Shown: in pieces, positions 1-7,162 of the stretch
Layout: the number at the start of each line of letters is the position of its first letter
Numbering within the stretch: the stretch's first letter is position 1
DNA from: RGIG6374 sp045600965
GTDB lineage: Bacteria > Bacteroidota > Bacteroidia > Bacteroidales > UBA932
Assembly: GCA_045600965.1 (NCBI GenBank)
Contig: JAZRYW010000038.1
Coordinates: forward strand, 1-13,992
Direction: 5' to 3'
Length of the DNA stretch: 13,992 nucleotides
Notes under the pieces: generated by a model
Databases searched by the model: none
Seen by the model: the letters and a program-made list of their open reading frames with translations, nothing else
What the model was told of the DNA's origin: nothing
Made by a program: the position numbers and the translations under genes

Positions 1-118
1 TGGTAATCTTTATGAGTCTTGTTTCGTCCTTTGAATTTGTCATTCAGTCACGTAGCCCGCTACGCTCCTTCATTTCGCATTCAAAATCCATAAACAATCC
101 TTCATAAATCTTTTACCA
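1..118. repeat. Long imperfect palindrome (about 118 bp hairpin)
   Basis: The two halves of this stretch are imperfect reverse complements centred near position 57.5. The tip is CGTAGC/GCTACG (51-56 with 59-64). Other paired blocks are TTTGAAT with ATTCAAA (30-36 with 79-85), GTTT with AAAC (21-24 with 92-95), TTTATG with CATAAA (9-14 with 103-108), and TGGT with ACCA (1-4 with 115-118). It is AT-rich and lies downstream of the toxin gene on the minus strand. The outer arm may continue beyond the window start. It could be a dispersed intergenic repeat, a decayed MITE or a transcript-end structure; the sequence alone cannot decide. Confidence 0.6.
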
Positions 119-297
119 ACTTATTTTTTCATCATTCCTTAGTAAAGAGTTATTTCAAAGTTCAAAGCAAATATAGAAATATTTCTTGAATATTTAGAAT
201 CTGTTTTGAAATGTTCAGCACACTCACAAGATGGCGCGGATAAATTTAAACAGCTTCTTATTTGCGTAACGAATGCCAATATGTATATCTGCCGGCT
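119..297. other. AT-rich intergenic stretch, no gene seen
   Basis: No convincing coding frame is visible between the palindrome and the toxin stop codon. It contains a 12-bp perfect palindrome AGAAATATTTCT at about 174-185. A minus-strand match to the Bacteroidota -7 box (TATATTTG, 168-175) is present, but I could not find a -33 TTG at the right distance. Confidence 0.4.
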
Positions 298-600
298 CTA
301 TTTGTCATCCTCCCTCAGCTTCTCCTTGTATTTCTTGTCATAGGCTTCTCCTCTCGGGACAAGGTACTTGAAGTACATGCAGTCATCAATGATCTGTATG
401 TGGAAGATGAAGAACGCACGGAGGCTGCCGATGCGGATGCGGTAAACGTTGTCATAACCGACCAACTTCTTGCAGTCGGTGATTTCATCCAGACAAGTCG
501 CATTCCTGACCTCAAGAATCGTGTTCCTGACGGAATCCAGTGTCTTGCCTGACAGCTTGCGGACCGATTTCTCAAAATCCTTCGAGTACTTCGTCTTCAT
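298..600 (-). CDS. RelE/ParE-superfamily toxin of a type II toxin-antitoxin pair
   Basis: This 100-residue basic protein has the layout of RelE/ParE/YafQ-type toxins: an N-terminal helical region (residues 5-35, with the KDFEKSVRKL segment), then beta-strands including YRIRIGSLRAFF (53-64), which resembles the family's YRIRxGxxR core, and a lysine-rich C-terminus. Family members are small ribonucleases acting on translated mRNA, or gyrase poisons; which applies here cannot be told from sequence. The start is fixed by an ATGA overlap with the antitoxin stop (597-600), which suggests translational coupling. The stop is TAG at 298-300. Toxicity is inferred, not shown. Confidence 0.8.
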   Translation of the reverse strand: MKTKYSKDFEKSVRKLSGKTLDSVRNTILEVRNATCLDEITDCKKLVGYDNVYRIRIGSLRAFFIFHIQIIDDCMYFKYLVPRGEAYDKKYKEKLREDDK

Positions 601-848
601 AATCCCAGCCAGTTCTCAAAGTCCTTTGTCTCTTCTTCGGAAAGCTCGACGTCTCCGTCGGGACGGACATTGCACAGGTATTGGTAGGTCGCCGCCTCGT
701 CCATATCCTCTACCTCCTTCTCGAGGAGCGCTTCGATATAGTTCTTGAGGTTCGTGCCGGACGCGGCCGCCTTGATGGAAAGGAAACGATATACATCTTC
801 GCGGATGTCGATGTTCTTTCTTCTTGTCTGAACTGCTGCAGTATTCAT
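597..848 (-). CDS. Ribbon-helix-helix-like antitoxin
   Basis: An 83-residue protein preceding the RelE/ParE-like toxin and overlapping it by four bases. Residues 9-46 fit a ribbon-helix-helix DNA-binding fold: a basic strand (RRKNIDIRED), helix A (VYRFLSIKAAASG), then helix B (LKNYIEALLEKEVED). The acidic tail (47-83, rich in D and E) would suit neutralising a basic toxin. The frame is open further upstream to an ATG at 974, but that extension is a Tyr/Leu/Ile-rich translation of AT-rich DNA and covers the likely promoter at 873-903. I therefore choose the ATG at 846-848. Such antitoxins usually repress their own operon. The exact family is not assigned. Confidence 0.75.
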   Translation of the reverse strand: MNTAAVQTRRKNIDIREDVYRFLSIKAAASGTNLKNYIEALLEKEVEDMDEAATYQYLCNVRPDGDVELSEEETKDFENWLGL

Positions 849-872
849 ATTGAGTAACTTATATATTATGTG

Positions 873-902
873 CAAATGTAGAAAATATATTATACAATAC
901 AA
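873..902 (-). promoter_or_regulatory. Promoter of the toxin-antitoxin operon
   Basis: On the minus strand a TTG (900-902) is followed by a 19-bp spacer and TACATTTG (873-880), an exact match to the Bacteroidota -7 consensus TAnnTTTG. The expected start site lies near 866, leaving a leader of about 18 bases before the antitoxin ATG at 848. Confidence 0.7.
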
Positions 903-942
903 TATATTCAAATAGAATAGATATAGCAGATATACGATATAC

Positions 943-965
943 GGATACTGGTCCCACAAGTATCC
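943..965. repeat. Small inverted repeat upstream of the toxin-antitoxin promoter
   Basis: GGATACT (943-949) and AGTATCC (959-965) form a perfect 7-bp stem around a 9-base loop. It lies about 40 bp upstream of the -33 element of the toxin-antitoxin promoter. It could be part of an operator or simply a hairpin between divergent genes. No T-tract follows on either strand, so it is not an obvious terminator. Confidence 0.4.
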
Positions 966-1044
966 TGTGTACAAAACCTTCGTTTTATAGATGTTCCAAC
1001 AGCTTCTGATGCGAAGTCAGCATTTATTTCTGACAACGGGGCTA

Positions 1045-1074
1045 TTGATAGATTTCAGAATTGTAGTAACTTCG
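1045..1074 (+). promoter_or_regulatory. Probable promoter of the Na/Pi cotransporter gene
   Basis: TTG (1045-1047), a 19-bp spacer and TAACTTCG (1067-1074) fit the Bacteroidota promoter layout with one mismatch to TAnnTTTG. The start site would be near 1080, about 26 bases before the ATG at 1106. Confidence 0.55.
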
Positions 1075-1105
1075 CACCGAATTAAGAAGTAAAAGAATTG
1101 CAGTT

Positions 1106-2791
1106 ATGGGAACGGCAGCTATTGTTTCTGCAATCCTGACCCTTCTGGCGGGAATCGGCATATTCCTCGTTGCCTGCCAGATGATGAGCTCAAATTTGGA
1201 ATCGGCGAGCTCAGAGAAGTTGAAAGGCCTTTTTGCCAAGGCATCAAAAAGCAAACTCCTGGGAGTCGGCATCGGAACGGTCGGGACCGCTGCCATCCAG
1301 AGCTCCGGAGCGACCACGGTAATGACGATAGGTTTCGTCAATGCCGGCATTATTTCACTAGTACAGGCGGCAACAATCATCTACGGAGCCAACATCGGTA
1401 CTACCGTGACGGCTCAGATTGTCGCGCTCGGAATGTTCGGAGGCAGCTCCATCTCAACTTCAATCATCTTTTCCGCATTCGCGGGGCTGGGCGCATTCCT
1501 CATAGTCTTCTCCAAGAAAGCGGGCCTCAAGACCTGGGGCGGAATCCTGGCCGGATTCGGAATGCTTTTCGTCGGTCTTTCGCTGATGAGCGGTTCGATG
1601 AAAGATTTCGCAGCCCTTCAGGGTGTCAAGGACTTCCTCGCAGGGATACGCAGCCCTCTGCTTCTGGTGATGACCGGTGCCGTAATCACGGCAATTATAC
1701 AGAGTTCCTCCGTTATGACATCCATAGCGCTTGCAATGTGCGTCACGGGACTCATATCTCTTGATCAGGGTATCTTCCTGACAATGGGTTCAAACATAGG
1801 TTCCTGCGTGGTAGCCATCATAGCCGGTGTCACCAGCGGCATAAATGCAAAGCGGACTGCACTCATACACCTGCTGTTCAACTGTACGGGTGTGTTCATC
1901 TTTATGATTGCCGAATGGCTGCTCAGTATCTTTACAAGCGGGAGCATCAGCTATGGCACTATGTTCGGGTCGGCTTTTCCCGGGGCTCCGCAGACGCAGC
2001 TCGCAATGTTCCATACATTCTTCAATATCATTACGGTTATCATAATGCTCCCCCTGACAGGAGCCCTTGTGGCACTGGTCTGCAGGATGATTCCGCAGAA
2101 AGATGACTCGGATGTCGAAGTGCTGAAACTCAAGTACGTAGATGACAATATGCTCCGCACTCCGCCGCTTGCTGTCGTACAGACCAAGCGTGAGATAATG
2201 GGTATGGCAGACCTGGCAATGGAGAATTTCGACAGGGCTGTGGGCATTATTACGTCTCTCGATTTCAAGGAACGCGAACTGTTTGACAAGGTGGAGGAAA
2301 AGATTAACTTCATCAACCGTACACTCGTTGATTTCGTAGTGCGGCTTTCAGAGAAGAATGCGCTCAGCGAGCACGACCATCTGTATCTTGCCACCACCTA
2401 CAGGACTGTCAGAGATATCGAGCGCATAGGCGATTACGCCGAGAATATAGCGGAATATGCAGATGCCCTCAAGGACGCCGGGCAGAAGTTCTCTGACGAT
2501 GCGCTCTACGAGATAAGCCAGTTGAAAGTGCTCATACATCAGCTGTATGACAATGTTTGTTCCGCCTATAGGGAAGAGAGGATCGAACCGCTTGCCAAGG
2601 CCAACGTCATTGAGGAGCAGATTGACGACTTCACCAAGATGATGGAGAACAACCACGTCTCACGTCTTTCCAACGGCAGCTGCACCCCTATGACAGGAAC
2701 GCTCTATCTTGAACTTTCCTCTGACTCGGAGCGTATCGCAGACCACCTCATAAATGTTGGCAAGTCCATCAGATTACTCAAGAAGAGTTGA
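1106..2791 (+). CDS. Na+/phosphate cotransporter family protein with PhoU-like C-terminal domain
   Basis: This 561-residue inner-membrane protein belongs to the NptA/PNaS family. The membrane part (about residues 5-328) shows the two inverted Na/Pi cotransport repeats: QSSGATT (65-71) with GANIGTT (94-100), and QSSSVMT (199-205) with GSNIGSC (228-234). These paired QSS motifs are the hallmark of the family's substrate and sodium site. Residues about 360-561 are predicted helical, hydrophilic and PhoU-like (for example RTVRDIERIGDYAENIAEYA), as in many bacterial members. It probably imports phosphate with sodium, although some family members export or sense phosphate. It stands alone, with a promoter just upstream and toxin-antitoxin genes diverging from it. 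The ATG at 1106 is the first Met of the frame before the first membrane helix. Confidence 0.9.
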   Translation: MGTAAIVSAILTLLAGIGIFLVACQMMSSNLESASSEKLKGLFAKASKSKLLGVGIGTVGTAAIQSSGATTVMTIGFVNAGIISLVQAATIIYGANIGTTVTAQIVALGMFGGSSISTSIIFSAFAGLGAFLIVFSKKAGLKTWGGILAGFGMLFVGLSLMSGSMKDFAALQGVKDFLAGIRSPLLLVMTGAVITAIIQSSSVMTSIALAMCVTGLISLDQGIFLTMGSNIGSCVVAIIAGVTSGINAKRTALIHLLFNCTGVFIFMIAEWLLSIFTSGSISYGTMFGSAFPGAPQTQLAMFHTFFNIITVIIMLPLTGALVALVCRMIPQKDDSDVEVLKLKYVDDNMLRTPPLAVVQTKREIMGMADLAMENFDRAVGIITSLDFKERELFDKVEEKINFINRTLVDFVVRLSEKNALSEHDHLYLATTYRTVRDIERIGDYAENIAEYADALKDAGQKFSDDALYEISQLKVLIHQLYDNVCSAYREERIEPLAKANVIEEQIDDFTKMMENNHVSRLSNGSCTPMTGTLYLELSSDSERIADHLINVGKSIRLLKKS

Positions 2792-2952
2792 GAAAATCCA
2801 TATAAGGTCGGAAGGATTATTGACAGAAAGGCGGCTTGTCGGTATGCCCCGGGAACAGTCGTCCGGCAACCGCTTGCAATTCTCAATGACGCCCGGAGGA
2901 TTGCTGTGTTATTAATCTTTGAAGTCCCCCGTTTTGTTCGTATATTCGCAGA
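2792..2952. other. Intergenic stretch after the Na/Pi cotransporter gene, no gene seen
   Basis: No coding frame is convincing here. A weak imperfect stem pairs GCAATTCTC (2876-2884) with GAGGATTGC (2896-2904), but no T-tract follows it, so it is a poor terminator candidate. TTTG at 2933-2936, with a degenerate box TATATGTG 17 bases downstream (2954-2961), could be a remnant of the promoter of the downstream operon; this is weak. Confidence 0.35.
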
Positions 2953-2966
2953 TTATATGTGATTCA

Positions 2967-2986
2967 AGTTTCGCAAACGCGAAACT
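2967..2986. repeat. Hairpin at left end of the MITE-like element
   Basis: AGTTTCGC (2967-2974) and GCGAAACT (2979-2986) form a perfect 8-bp stem with the 4-base loop AAAC. It overlaps the left terminal repeat of the element. Confidence 0.6.
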
Positions 2987-3019
2987 ACCTTATTTAGAGG
3001 CCGTCAGGCCGTTGGAAAA

Positions 3020-3055
3020 GTCCCTTCCCCGGGGAAGGGGTTCAGGGATGGGGAC
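3020..3055. repeat. GC-rich palindrome inside the MITE-like element
   Basis: A perfect 16-bp palindrome, CCTTCCCCGGGGAAGG (3023-3038), sits inside a longer stem candidate in which GTCCC (3020-3024) can pair with GGGAC (3051-3055). The two pairings overlap, so they are alternatives. An A7 run follows (3056-3062). On the minus strand this reads as a GC-rich stem preceded, not followed, by T residues, so it is not a standard terminator there. Confidence 0.5.
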
Positions 3056-3082
3056 AAAAAAATAAGAAAGTGCGGTGGGGAA

Positions 3083-3141
3083 AAGTTTCGCAAGTTCTCA
3101 CTTCACTTTGATTATCAACGATATAAATACTTGCGAAACTT
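3083..3141. repeat. Stem formed by internal and right copies of the terminal repeat
   Basis: AAGTTTCGCAAGT (3083-3095) is perfectly complementary to ACTTGCGAAACTT (3129-3141), giving a 13-bp stem around a 33-base AT-rich loop. In a transcript from upstream this would fold just before the start codon at 3168. Confidence 0.6.
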
Positions 3142-3167
3142 GAGTTATATGTGATTATGCTGACGGA

Positions 3168-5336
3168 ATGAAAAAAAGGTCGCTGATATGGCTTGTCGCC
3201 GTGGCGCTGGCATTGTCTGCCGCGGCATATCTGTCGATAGTGTATCTCAAGTCGGATAACGGGCAGGAAATGCAACGGGCGGTGAAAAACCAGATGTTTT
3301 CCATCAAGGCCGTGCCTTCGGACGCATCCGTGATCCTGATTGCGGAGCATCTCGATGAATTGCTGCCCCTCGCTTCGGACACGGCGTCTGTCATAACTTC
3401 AATAGTGAGCGGCGGGGAGGGGACCTTCTCCGGCTATGTCTTCCGCATCGCCGGTTCCCGCTGGGCGGACAATGACGCGGTGCTCACTCTCCATCCATCG
3501 ATGAGCGGCCGTATGTCGCAGCTGCTGTCCATCTCCGACACCGGTGCCGAGGATGGGCCGCTGGCTTCGTTCATCCGTTCCATAATACCCGACGCCGTCC
3601 CTTCCGACTACAACGGCATCAACATCTATGAGTCCGCCTCCACCGAAGTGTGCTTCGCCTTCTGCGACGCCCTGACCCTGCTCTGTGACAGCCGAATACT
3701 CCTTGAATCGTCCCTGAGACACATTCAGGAGGGCCTTTCGATCCTTGACAAGGATGAATTCAAGCAGGTCTATGACCCTCAGGAATTCGGCCCTCTCACT
3801 CTTATGCTCCGCAATTCGGACATCGAGAAGATATTCTCCGCCTACATCAACCGGCAGTACCGCAGTTATGCCCCGAACCTGGCTTCCCTCGCTTCGTGGA
3901 CCATACTCGACATTGAACAGAAGAAGGGTGACCTTGAGATCGATGCGGCCCTGAAGACGGTAGATGTCAACAGGAAATATACCGAAGTGCTCAAGACTCA
4001 GACCGATGCGCCGTCCACTGTGCGTCAGGCGCTTCCATTTTACACCGGTTTCTATTACAGCGTGAGTGCCGCGGATGCGGACGCATTTCTTGAAAAATTC
4101 GGCAACTACCTCTATGCCAACCATTTCAGGACCGGCACGGAGGCTGTTCCTGACGGACCGCTCGAAGTTGCGTACGCCTCTTTTATGACGGGGACCCTGC
4201 AGAGCGTCGACCTTGTGCAGACCGACGAACCCCTTTCGCCGCGACAGGTGGTGGGCGTATGTTCCCGTTTCGGCTCTATTTTCTCGAAGGTGGAGCCCGA
4301 GGACACCTGCCGTGTGGGCCGATGGCTGATAGCCGGCAGCCGTTCCGCAATAGACGAATACCGCACAGGCAAGGCCACCTTCCTTTCGCTCGATGACTAC
4401 CTGCGCTCGTCAAGGAGCAGTGTCGCTGAGGCTGAGGACTGCATCAACTCCGTCTATGTCAATTTCTCGCAGTTCGGCGACCATCCTCTCCAGGCCTTTG
4501 TGGCACCCTTCCAGCAGCGCTTTGAAAGGGCGTCGCTCCACAGTGAGATGCTCAATGCAATGTATGCCCGTGTCAAGGGCGGGGAGACGCCTTCCGTAAG
4601 CGTCTCCTATGACGTGATGAAGATGCCCGCGGTGTTGATGGATATCGAGCGTGACACCACCGTCACCATCCCTCAGGGACCGTTCCCCGTGGAGGACGTG
4701 GATTCGGGCAACACCTTCTGGTTCGAGCAGACCCCCAACCTCTACCTCCGCCTTTCCAACGAGACGCGCAAGGGCCTCTGGTCCGCTCCTTTCACAGCGC
4801 CCATCTGCGGGTTCGTACGTCAGGTTGACTACTACGGCAACGGCAAACTGCAGATGCTCTTCGCCTCCGGGCGCAACCTCTACCTTATGGACAGGACGGG
4901 CCGCTACGTGGCGGGCTATCCCCACACCCTTCCCAAGGATGTGCTGCTCGGCCCCGAAGTCTATGACCTGAAGGGCAGGGGAGGCTATATGGTGATGATA
5001 ATCCATACGGACAACACCCTCAACCTCTACACCATTGACGGGAAACCGGCCGAAGGATGGACCGAAGTGACCAGCCGCGAGAAGATAAAGACTATGCCCG
5101 CTCTGGAATGGTTCGGGGACGACCGCTACTGGGTGCTCCGCACGTCGGTCCAGACACGCATATTCAATCTCGACGGGACTCCTGTCGCCAATTTCGAGGG
5201 CGACCGCCGTCTGCGTCCCGATACGGAAATCACATATCTTTCAGGCTCAACGGTCAGTGTGGCCTGCTATGACGGTCTGACCTGCAAGTTGAACCTCTCC
5301 ACAGGAGAATTCACCGTACCGAAAAAGAGCCGATGA
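3168..5336 (+). CDS. Membrane-anchored DUF3352-like protein with C-terminal propeller-like repeats
   Basis: This 722-residue protein begins with MKKR and one hydrophobic segment (about residues 6-27), an uncleaved signal anchor that places the rest in the periplasm. The large middle part resembles the DUF3352 proteins common in Bacteroidota, whose function is unknown. From about residue 536 onward, four short blade-like repeats recur with the pattern aromatic/aliphatic-x-x-DG: YLMDRTGRYVAGYP, LYTIDGKPAEGW, IFNLDGTPVANF and LNLSTGEF. This suggests a partial beta-propeller. It is the first gene of the operon, and its stop overlaps the exporter start (ATGA, 5333-5336), so the two are probably made together and may work together. 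The ATG at 3168 directly precedes the anchor. The DUF assignment is from memory of the family, not a search. Confidence 0.7.
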   Translation: MKKRSLIWLVAVALALSAAAYLSIVYLKSDNGQEMQRAVKNQMFSIKAVPSDASVILIAEHLDELLPLASDTASVITSIVSGGEGTFSGYVFRIAGSRWADNDAVLTLHPSMSGRMSQLLSISDTGAEDGPLASFIRSIIPDAVPSDYNGINIYESASTEVCFAFCDALTLLCDSRILLESSLRHIQEGLSILDKDEFKQVYDPQEFGPLTLMLRNSDIEKIFSAYINRQYRSYAPNLASLASWTILDIEQKKGDLEIDAALKTVDVNRKYTEVLKTQTDAPSTVRQALPFYTGFYYSVSAADADAFLEKFGNYLYANHFRTGTEAVPDGPLEVAYASFMTGTLQSVDLVQTDEPLSPRQVVGVCSRFGSIFSKVEPEDTCRVGRWLIAGSRSAIDEYRTGKATFLSLDDYLRSSRSSVAEAEDCINSVYVNFSQFGDHPLQAFVAPFQQRFERASLHSEMLNAMYARVKGGETPSVSVSYDVMKMPAVLMDIERDTTVTIPQGPFPVEDVDSGNTFWFEQTPNLYLRLSNETRKGLWSAPFTAPICGFVRQVDYYGNGKLQMLFASGRNLYLMDRTGRYVAGYPHTLPKDVLLGPEVYDLKGRGGYMVMIIHTDNTLNLYTIDGKPAEGWTEVTSREKIKTMPALEWFGDDRYWVLRTSVQTRIFNLDGTPVANFEGDRRLRPDTEITYLSGSTVSVACYDGLTCKLNLSTGEFTVPKKSR

Positions 5337-7162
5337 GCAACTTCAAGCGCATATTGTCATTCGGAAGGCCCTACGCCGCAAACTGGCCGGCATATCTGCT
5401 GCTGTCAGTGCTGTCCGTCGTCTTCGGAATTGCGAACTACGCCTTGCTCGACCCTCTGCTCACGGTGCTTTTCGAGCCTGACAACGTGGCTCATCTGACC
5501 TCGGTGCCTCAGTTCTCGCTGTCAGCAGATTATTTCAAGGACCTTTTCGACTACCTCCTCTCAGGCGTGATCGCCGACCGCGGAGTGATGAGGGGCCTTG
5601 TGTTCGTCTGCTGCACCCTGATTGCAGCAACTTTCCTCTCCGACCTTTCCCGCTATCTCTCCCAGCGCATACTGGTCAACGTCAAGACGCGCCTGATGAA
5701 GAATCTTCGCAGCGCGCTCTTCGAGAAGGTGAGCCATCTCAACATAGGCTTCTTCAACGACCGCCGCAGGGGTGACCTTCTCTCCAGCATATCCAATGAC
5801 GTGGCGGAAGTGCAGAATTCCGTGGCCAGCAGTTTCCACATCATCTTCCGCGAGCCTCTGCTTGTGCTGGGATTCCTTGCGATGCTGTTCTATATGTCGC
5901 CCCGTCTGACCCTGGTGTCACTGGTGGCCCTGCCGCTCTCGGGCCTTGTCATAGGCTCCCTGACACGCAGGCTCAAGCGCGGCGCGGTGAGGGCTCAGTC
6001 GCTGATGGGCACCATCCTCAGCCATTTTGACGAGGCCATCGGCGGAAGCCGCATCATCAAGGCTTTCAACGCCCACAGTCAGGTCCGTTCAAGTTTCGAG
6101 GCCGACAACAACGAACACCGCAATGTCAGCCGCTCGATGTTCAACCGTCAGGAACTGGCATCTCCGCTTTCGGAATTCCTCGGCATCTCGGTGGCTGTCG
6201 TGGTGCTGTTCTATGGCGGCTGGCTTAACGTTCACGGGCAGCTCGGTATGGACTGGCCCGCGTTCGTGGTATACATCGGCTTCTACTGGAGGGTGCTGGA
6301 GCCTCTGAAGGCCATAGCCAACGCCAGCGCCGCCATACGCCGCGGAATGGTTTCAGCCGACCGCATATTCGCCATCCTCGATGCGCAGGATGACATCTGC
6401 GATCCTGCAGGAGGGGAGGAGGCCGCCGCGCTGCAGTCCGTCAGAGAAGGGATACGCTTCAACTCAGTCTCCTTCGGCTACGGCGATGATGACGTGCTGC
6501 ACGGTGTCGATTTCGAGATACCCGCAGGCGGTACGGTTGCCATTGTAGGCGCTTCCGGTGCGGGCAAGTCGACCATCGCGGACCTTATTCCCCGCTTCTT
6601 CGACGTCGGGAAGGGCTCCATCACCATCGACGGCATCGACATAAGGCGTTTCCGCCTTGCGGACCTGCGCTCCCTGCTGGGCGTCGTGACCCAGGAGGCC
6701 ATACTTTTCAATGATACGATTTTCAACAACATAGCGTTCGGGATGCCTTCCGCCACAATGGAAATGGTACAGGAGGCGGCGCGCGCGGCCAATGCCCACG
6801 AATTCATAATGGAAACCCCAGACGGCTACAGCACCTGCATAGGCGACCGCGGCTCACGGCTTTCCGGAGGCCAGCGCCAGCGCATCGCCATAGCAAGGGC
6901 GCTGCTCAAGAACCCGCCCGTGCTCATACTCGATGAGGCTACTTCCGCCCTTGACACCGAGAGCGAGAAACTTGTCCAGGACGCGCTTTCACGGCTGATG
7001 AAGGGCCGCACCTGTCTTGTCATTGCACACCGGCTCTCCACTGTCAGGAACGCTGACAACATACTCGTGCTTCGCGACGGCCATATCGTGGAGCAGGGAA
7101 CCCACGAAAGCCTTATCCGGCAGAACGGCTTCTATGCCAATCTTTCAAAATTGCAACAGTGA
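5333..7162 (+). CDS. ABC exporter, fused membrane and ATPase domains (MsbA-like)
   Basis: This 609-residue half-transporter is expected to work as a homodimer in the inner membrane. Six membrane helices fit near residues 18-40, 86-106, 170-189, 191-210, 281-300 and 308-326. The ATPase domain follows: Walker A GASGAGKST (406-414), Q-loop Q454, signature LSGGQ (510-514), Walker B VLILDE (530-535) and switch histidine H566. All key residues are intact and the length is normal for the family. MsbA-type exporters flip lipid A or other lipids. The substrate here is inferred only from overall resemblance and from a neighbouring acyl-activating enzyme; a drug or peptide substrate is possible. It overlaps the genes on both sides by four bases, so translation is probably coupled. 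Confidence 0.92.
   Translation: MSNFKRILSFGRPYAANWPAYLLLSVLSVVFGIANYALLDPLLTVLFEPDNVAHLTSVPQFSLSADYFKDLFDYLLSGVIADRGVMRGLVFVCCTLIAATFLSDLSRYLSQRILVNVKTRLMKNLRSALFEKVSHLNIGFFNDRRRGDLLSSISNDVAEVQNSVASSFHIIFREPLLVLGFLAMLFYMSPRLTLVSLVALPLSGLVIGSLTRRLKRGAVRAQSLMGTILSHFDEAIGGSRIIKAFNAHSQVRSSFEADNNEHRNVSRSMFNRQELASPLSEFLGISVAVVVLFYGGWLNVHGQLGMDWPAFVVYIGFYWRVLEPLKAIANASAAIRRGMVSADRIFAILDAQDDICDPAGGEEAAALQSVREGIRFNSVSFGYGDDDVLHGVDFEIPAGGTVAIVGASGAGKSTIADLIPRFFDVGKGSITIDGIDIRRFRLADLRSLLGVVTQEAILFNDTIFNNIAFGMPSATMEMVQEAARAANAHEFIMETPDGYSTCIGDRGSRLSGGQRQRIAIARALLKNPPVLILDEATSALDTESEKLVQDALSRLMKGRTCLVIAHRLSTVRNADNILVLRDGHIVEQGTHESLIRQNGFYANLSKLQQ

Larger units (their letters stand above)
2953..3156. mobile_element. 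MITE-like element with terminal inverted repeats and direct-repeat flanks
   Basis: A 180-bp non-coding segment (2964-3143) is bounded by perfect 13-bp inverted repeats TCAAGTTTCGCAA (2964-2976) and TTGCGAAACTTGA (3131-3143). Outside these lies a perfect 12-bp direct repeat TTATATGTGATT (2953-2964 and 3145-3156), like a target-site duplication. The left copy shares one base with the repeat end, and one extra base separates the right copy. A third copy of the core, AAGTTTCGCAAG, lies inside at 3083-3094. The segment encodes no protein of its own, so it would need a transposase supplied in trans. Duplications of about 11-12 bp are known from some IS4-type elements, but assigning a family here would be a guess. 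The right end lies 24 bp from the next start codon, so it may affect expression of the downstream operon. Confidence 0.5.

Noticed and set aside
168..175. Minus-strand TATATTTG match to the Bacteroidota -7 box
   Set aside because: No TTG lies 19-21 bp upstream and no firm gene lies downstream, so it is probably chance in AT-rich DNA.
262..552. 96-codon plus-strand frame with a hydrophobic start
   Set aside because: It is antisense to the toxin gene, which has a better-supported start, overlap and family resemblance.
849..974. 42-residue N-terminal extension of the antitoxin from the ATG at 974
   Set aside because: The extension would cover an exact TTG-N19-TAnnTTTG promoter and consists of Tyr/Leu/Ile from AT-rich DNA. 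The ATG at 848 gives a normal-length antitoxin.
2876..2904. Terminator for the Na/Pi cotransporter gene
   Set aside because: The stem has a mismatch and an 11-base loop, and no T-tract follows it.
3399..4124. 241-codon open frame on the minus strand inside the DUF3352-like gene
   Set aside because: It lies wholly antisense to a well-supported gene. Long antisense frames are expected with its GC-rich codon use, and the translation shows no recognisable domain.
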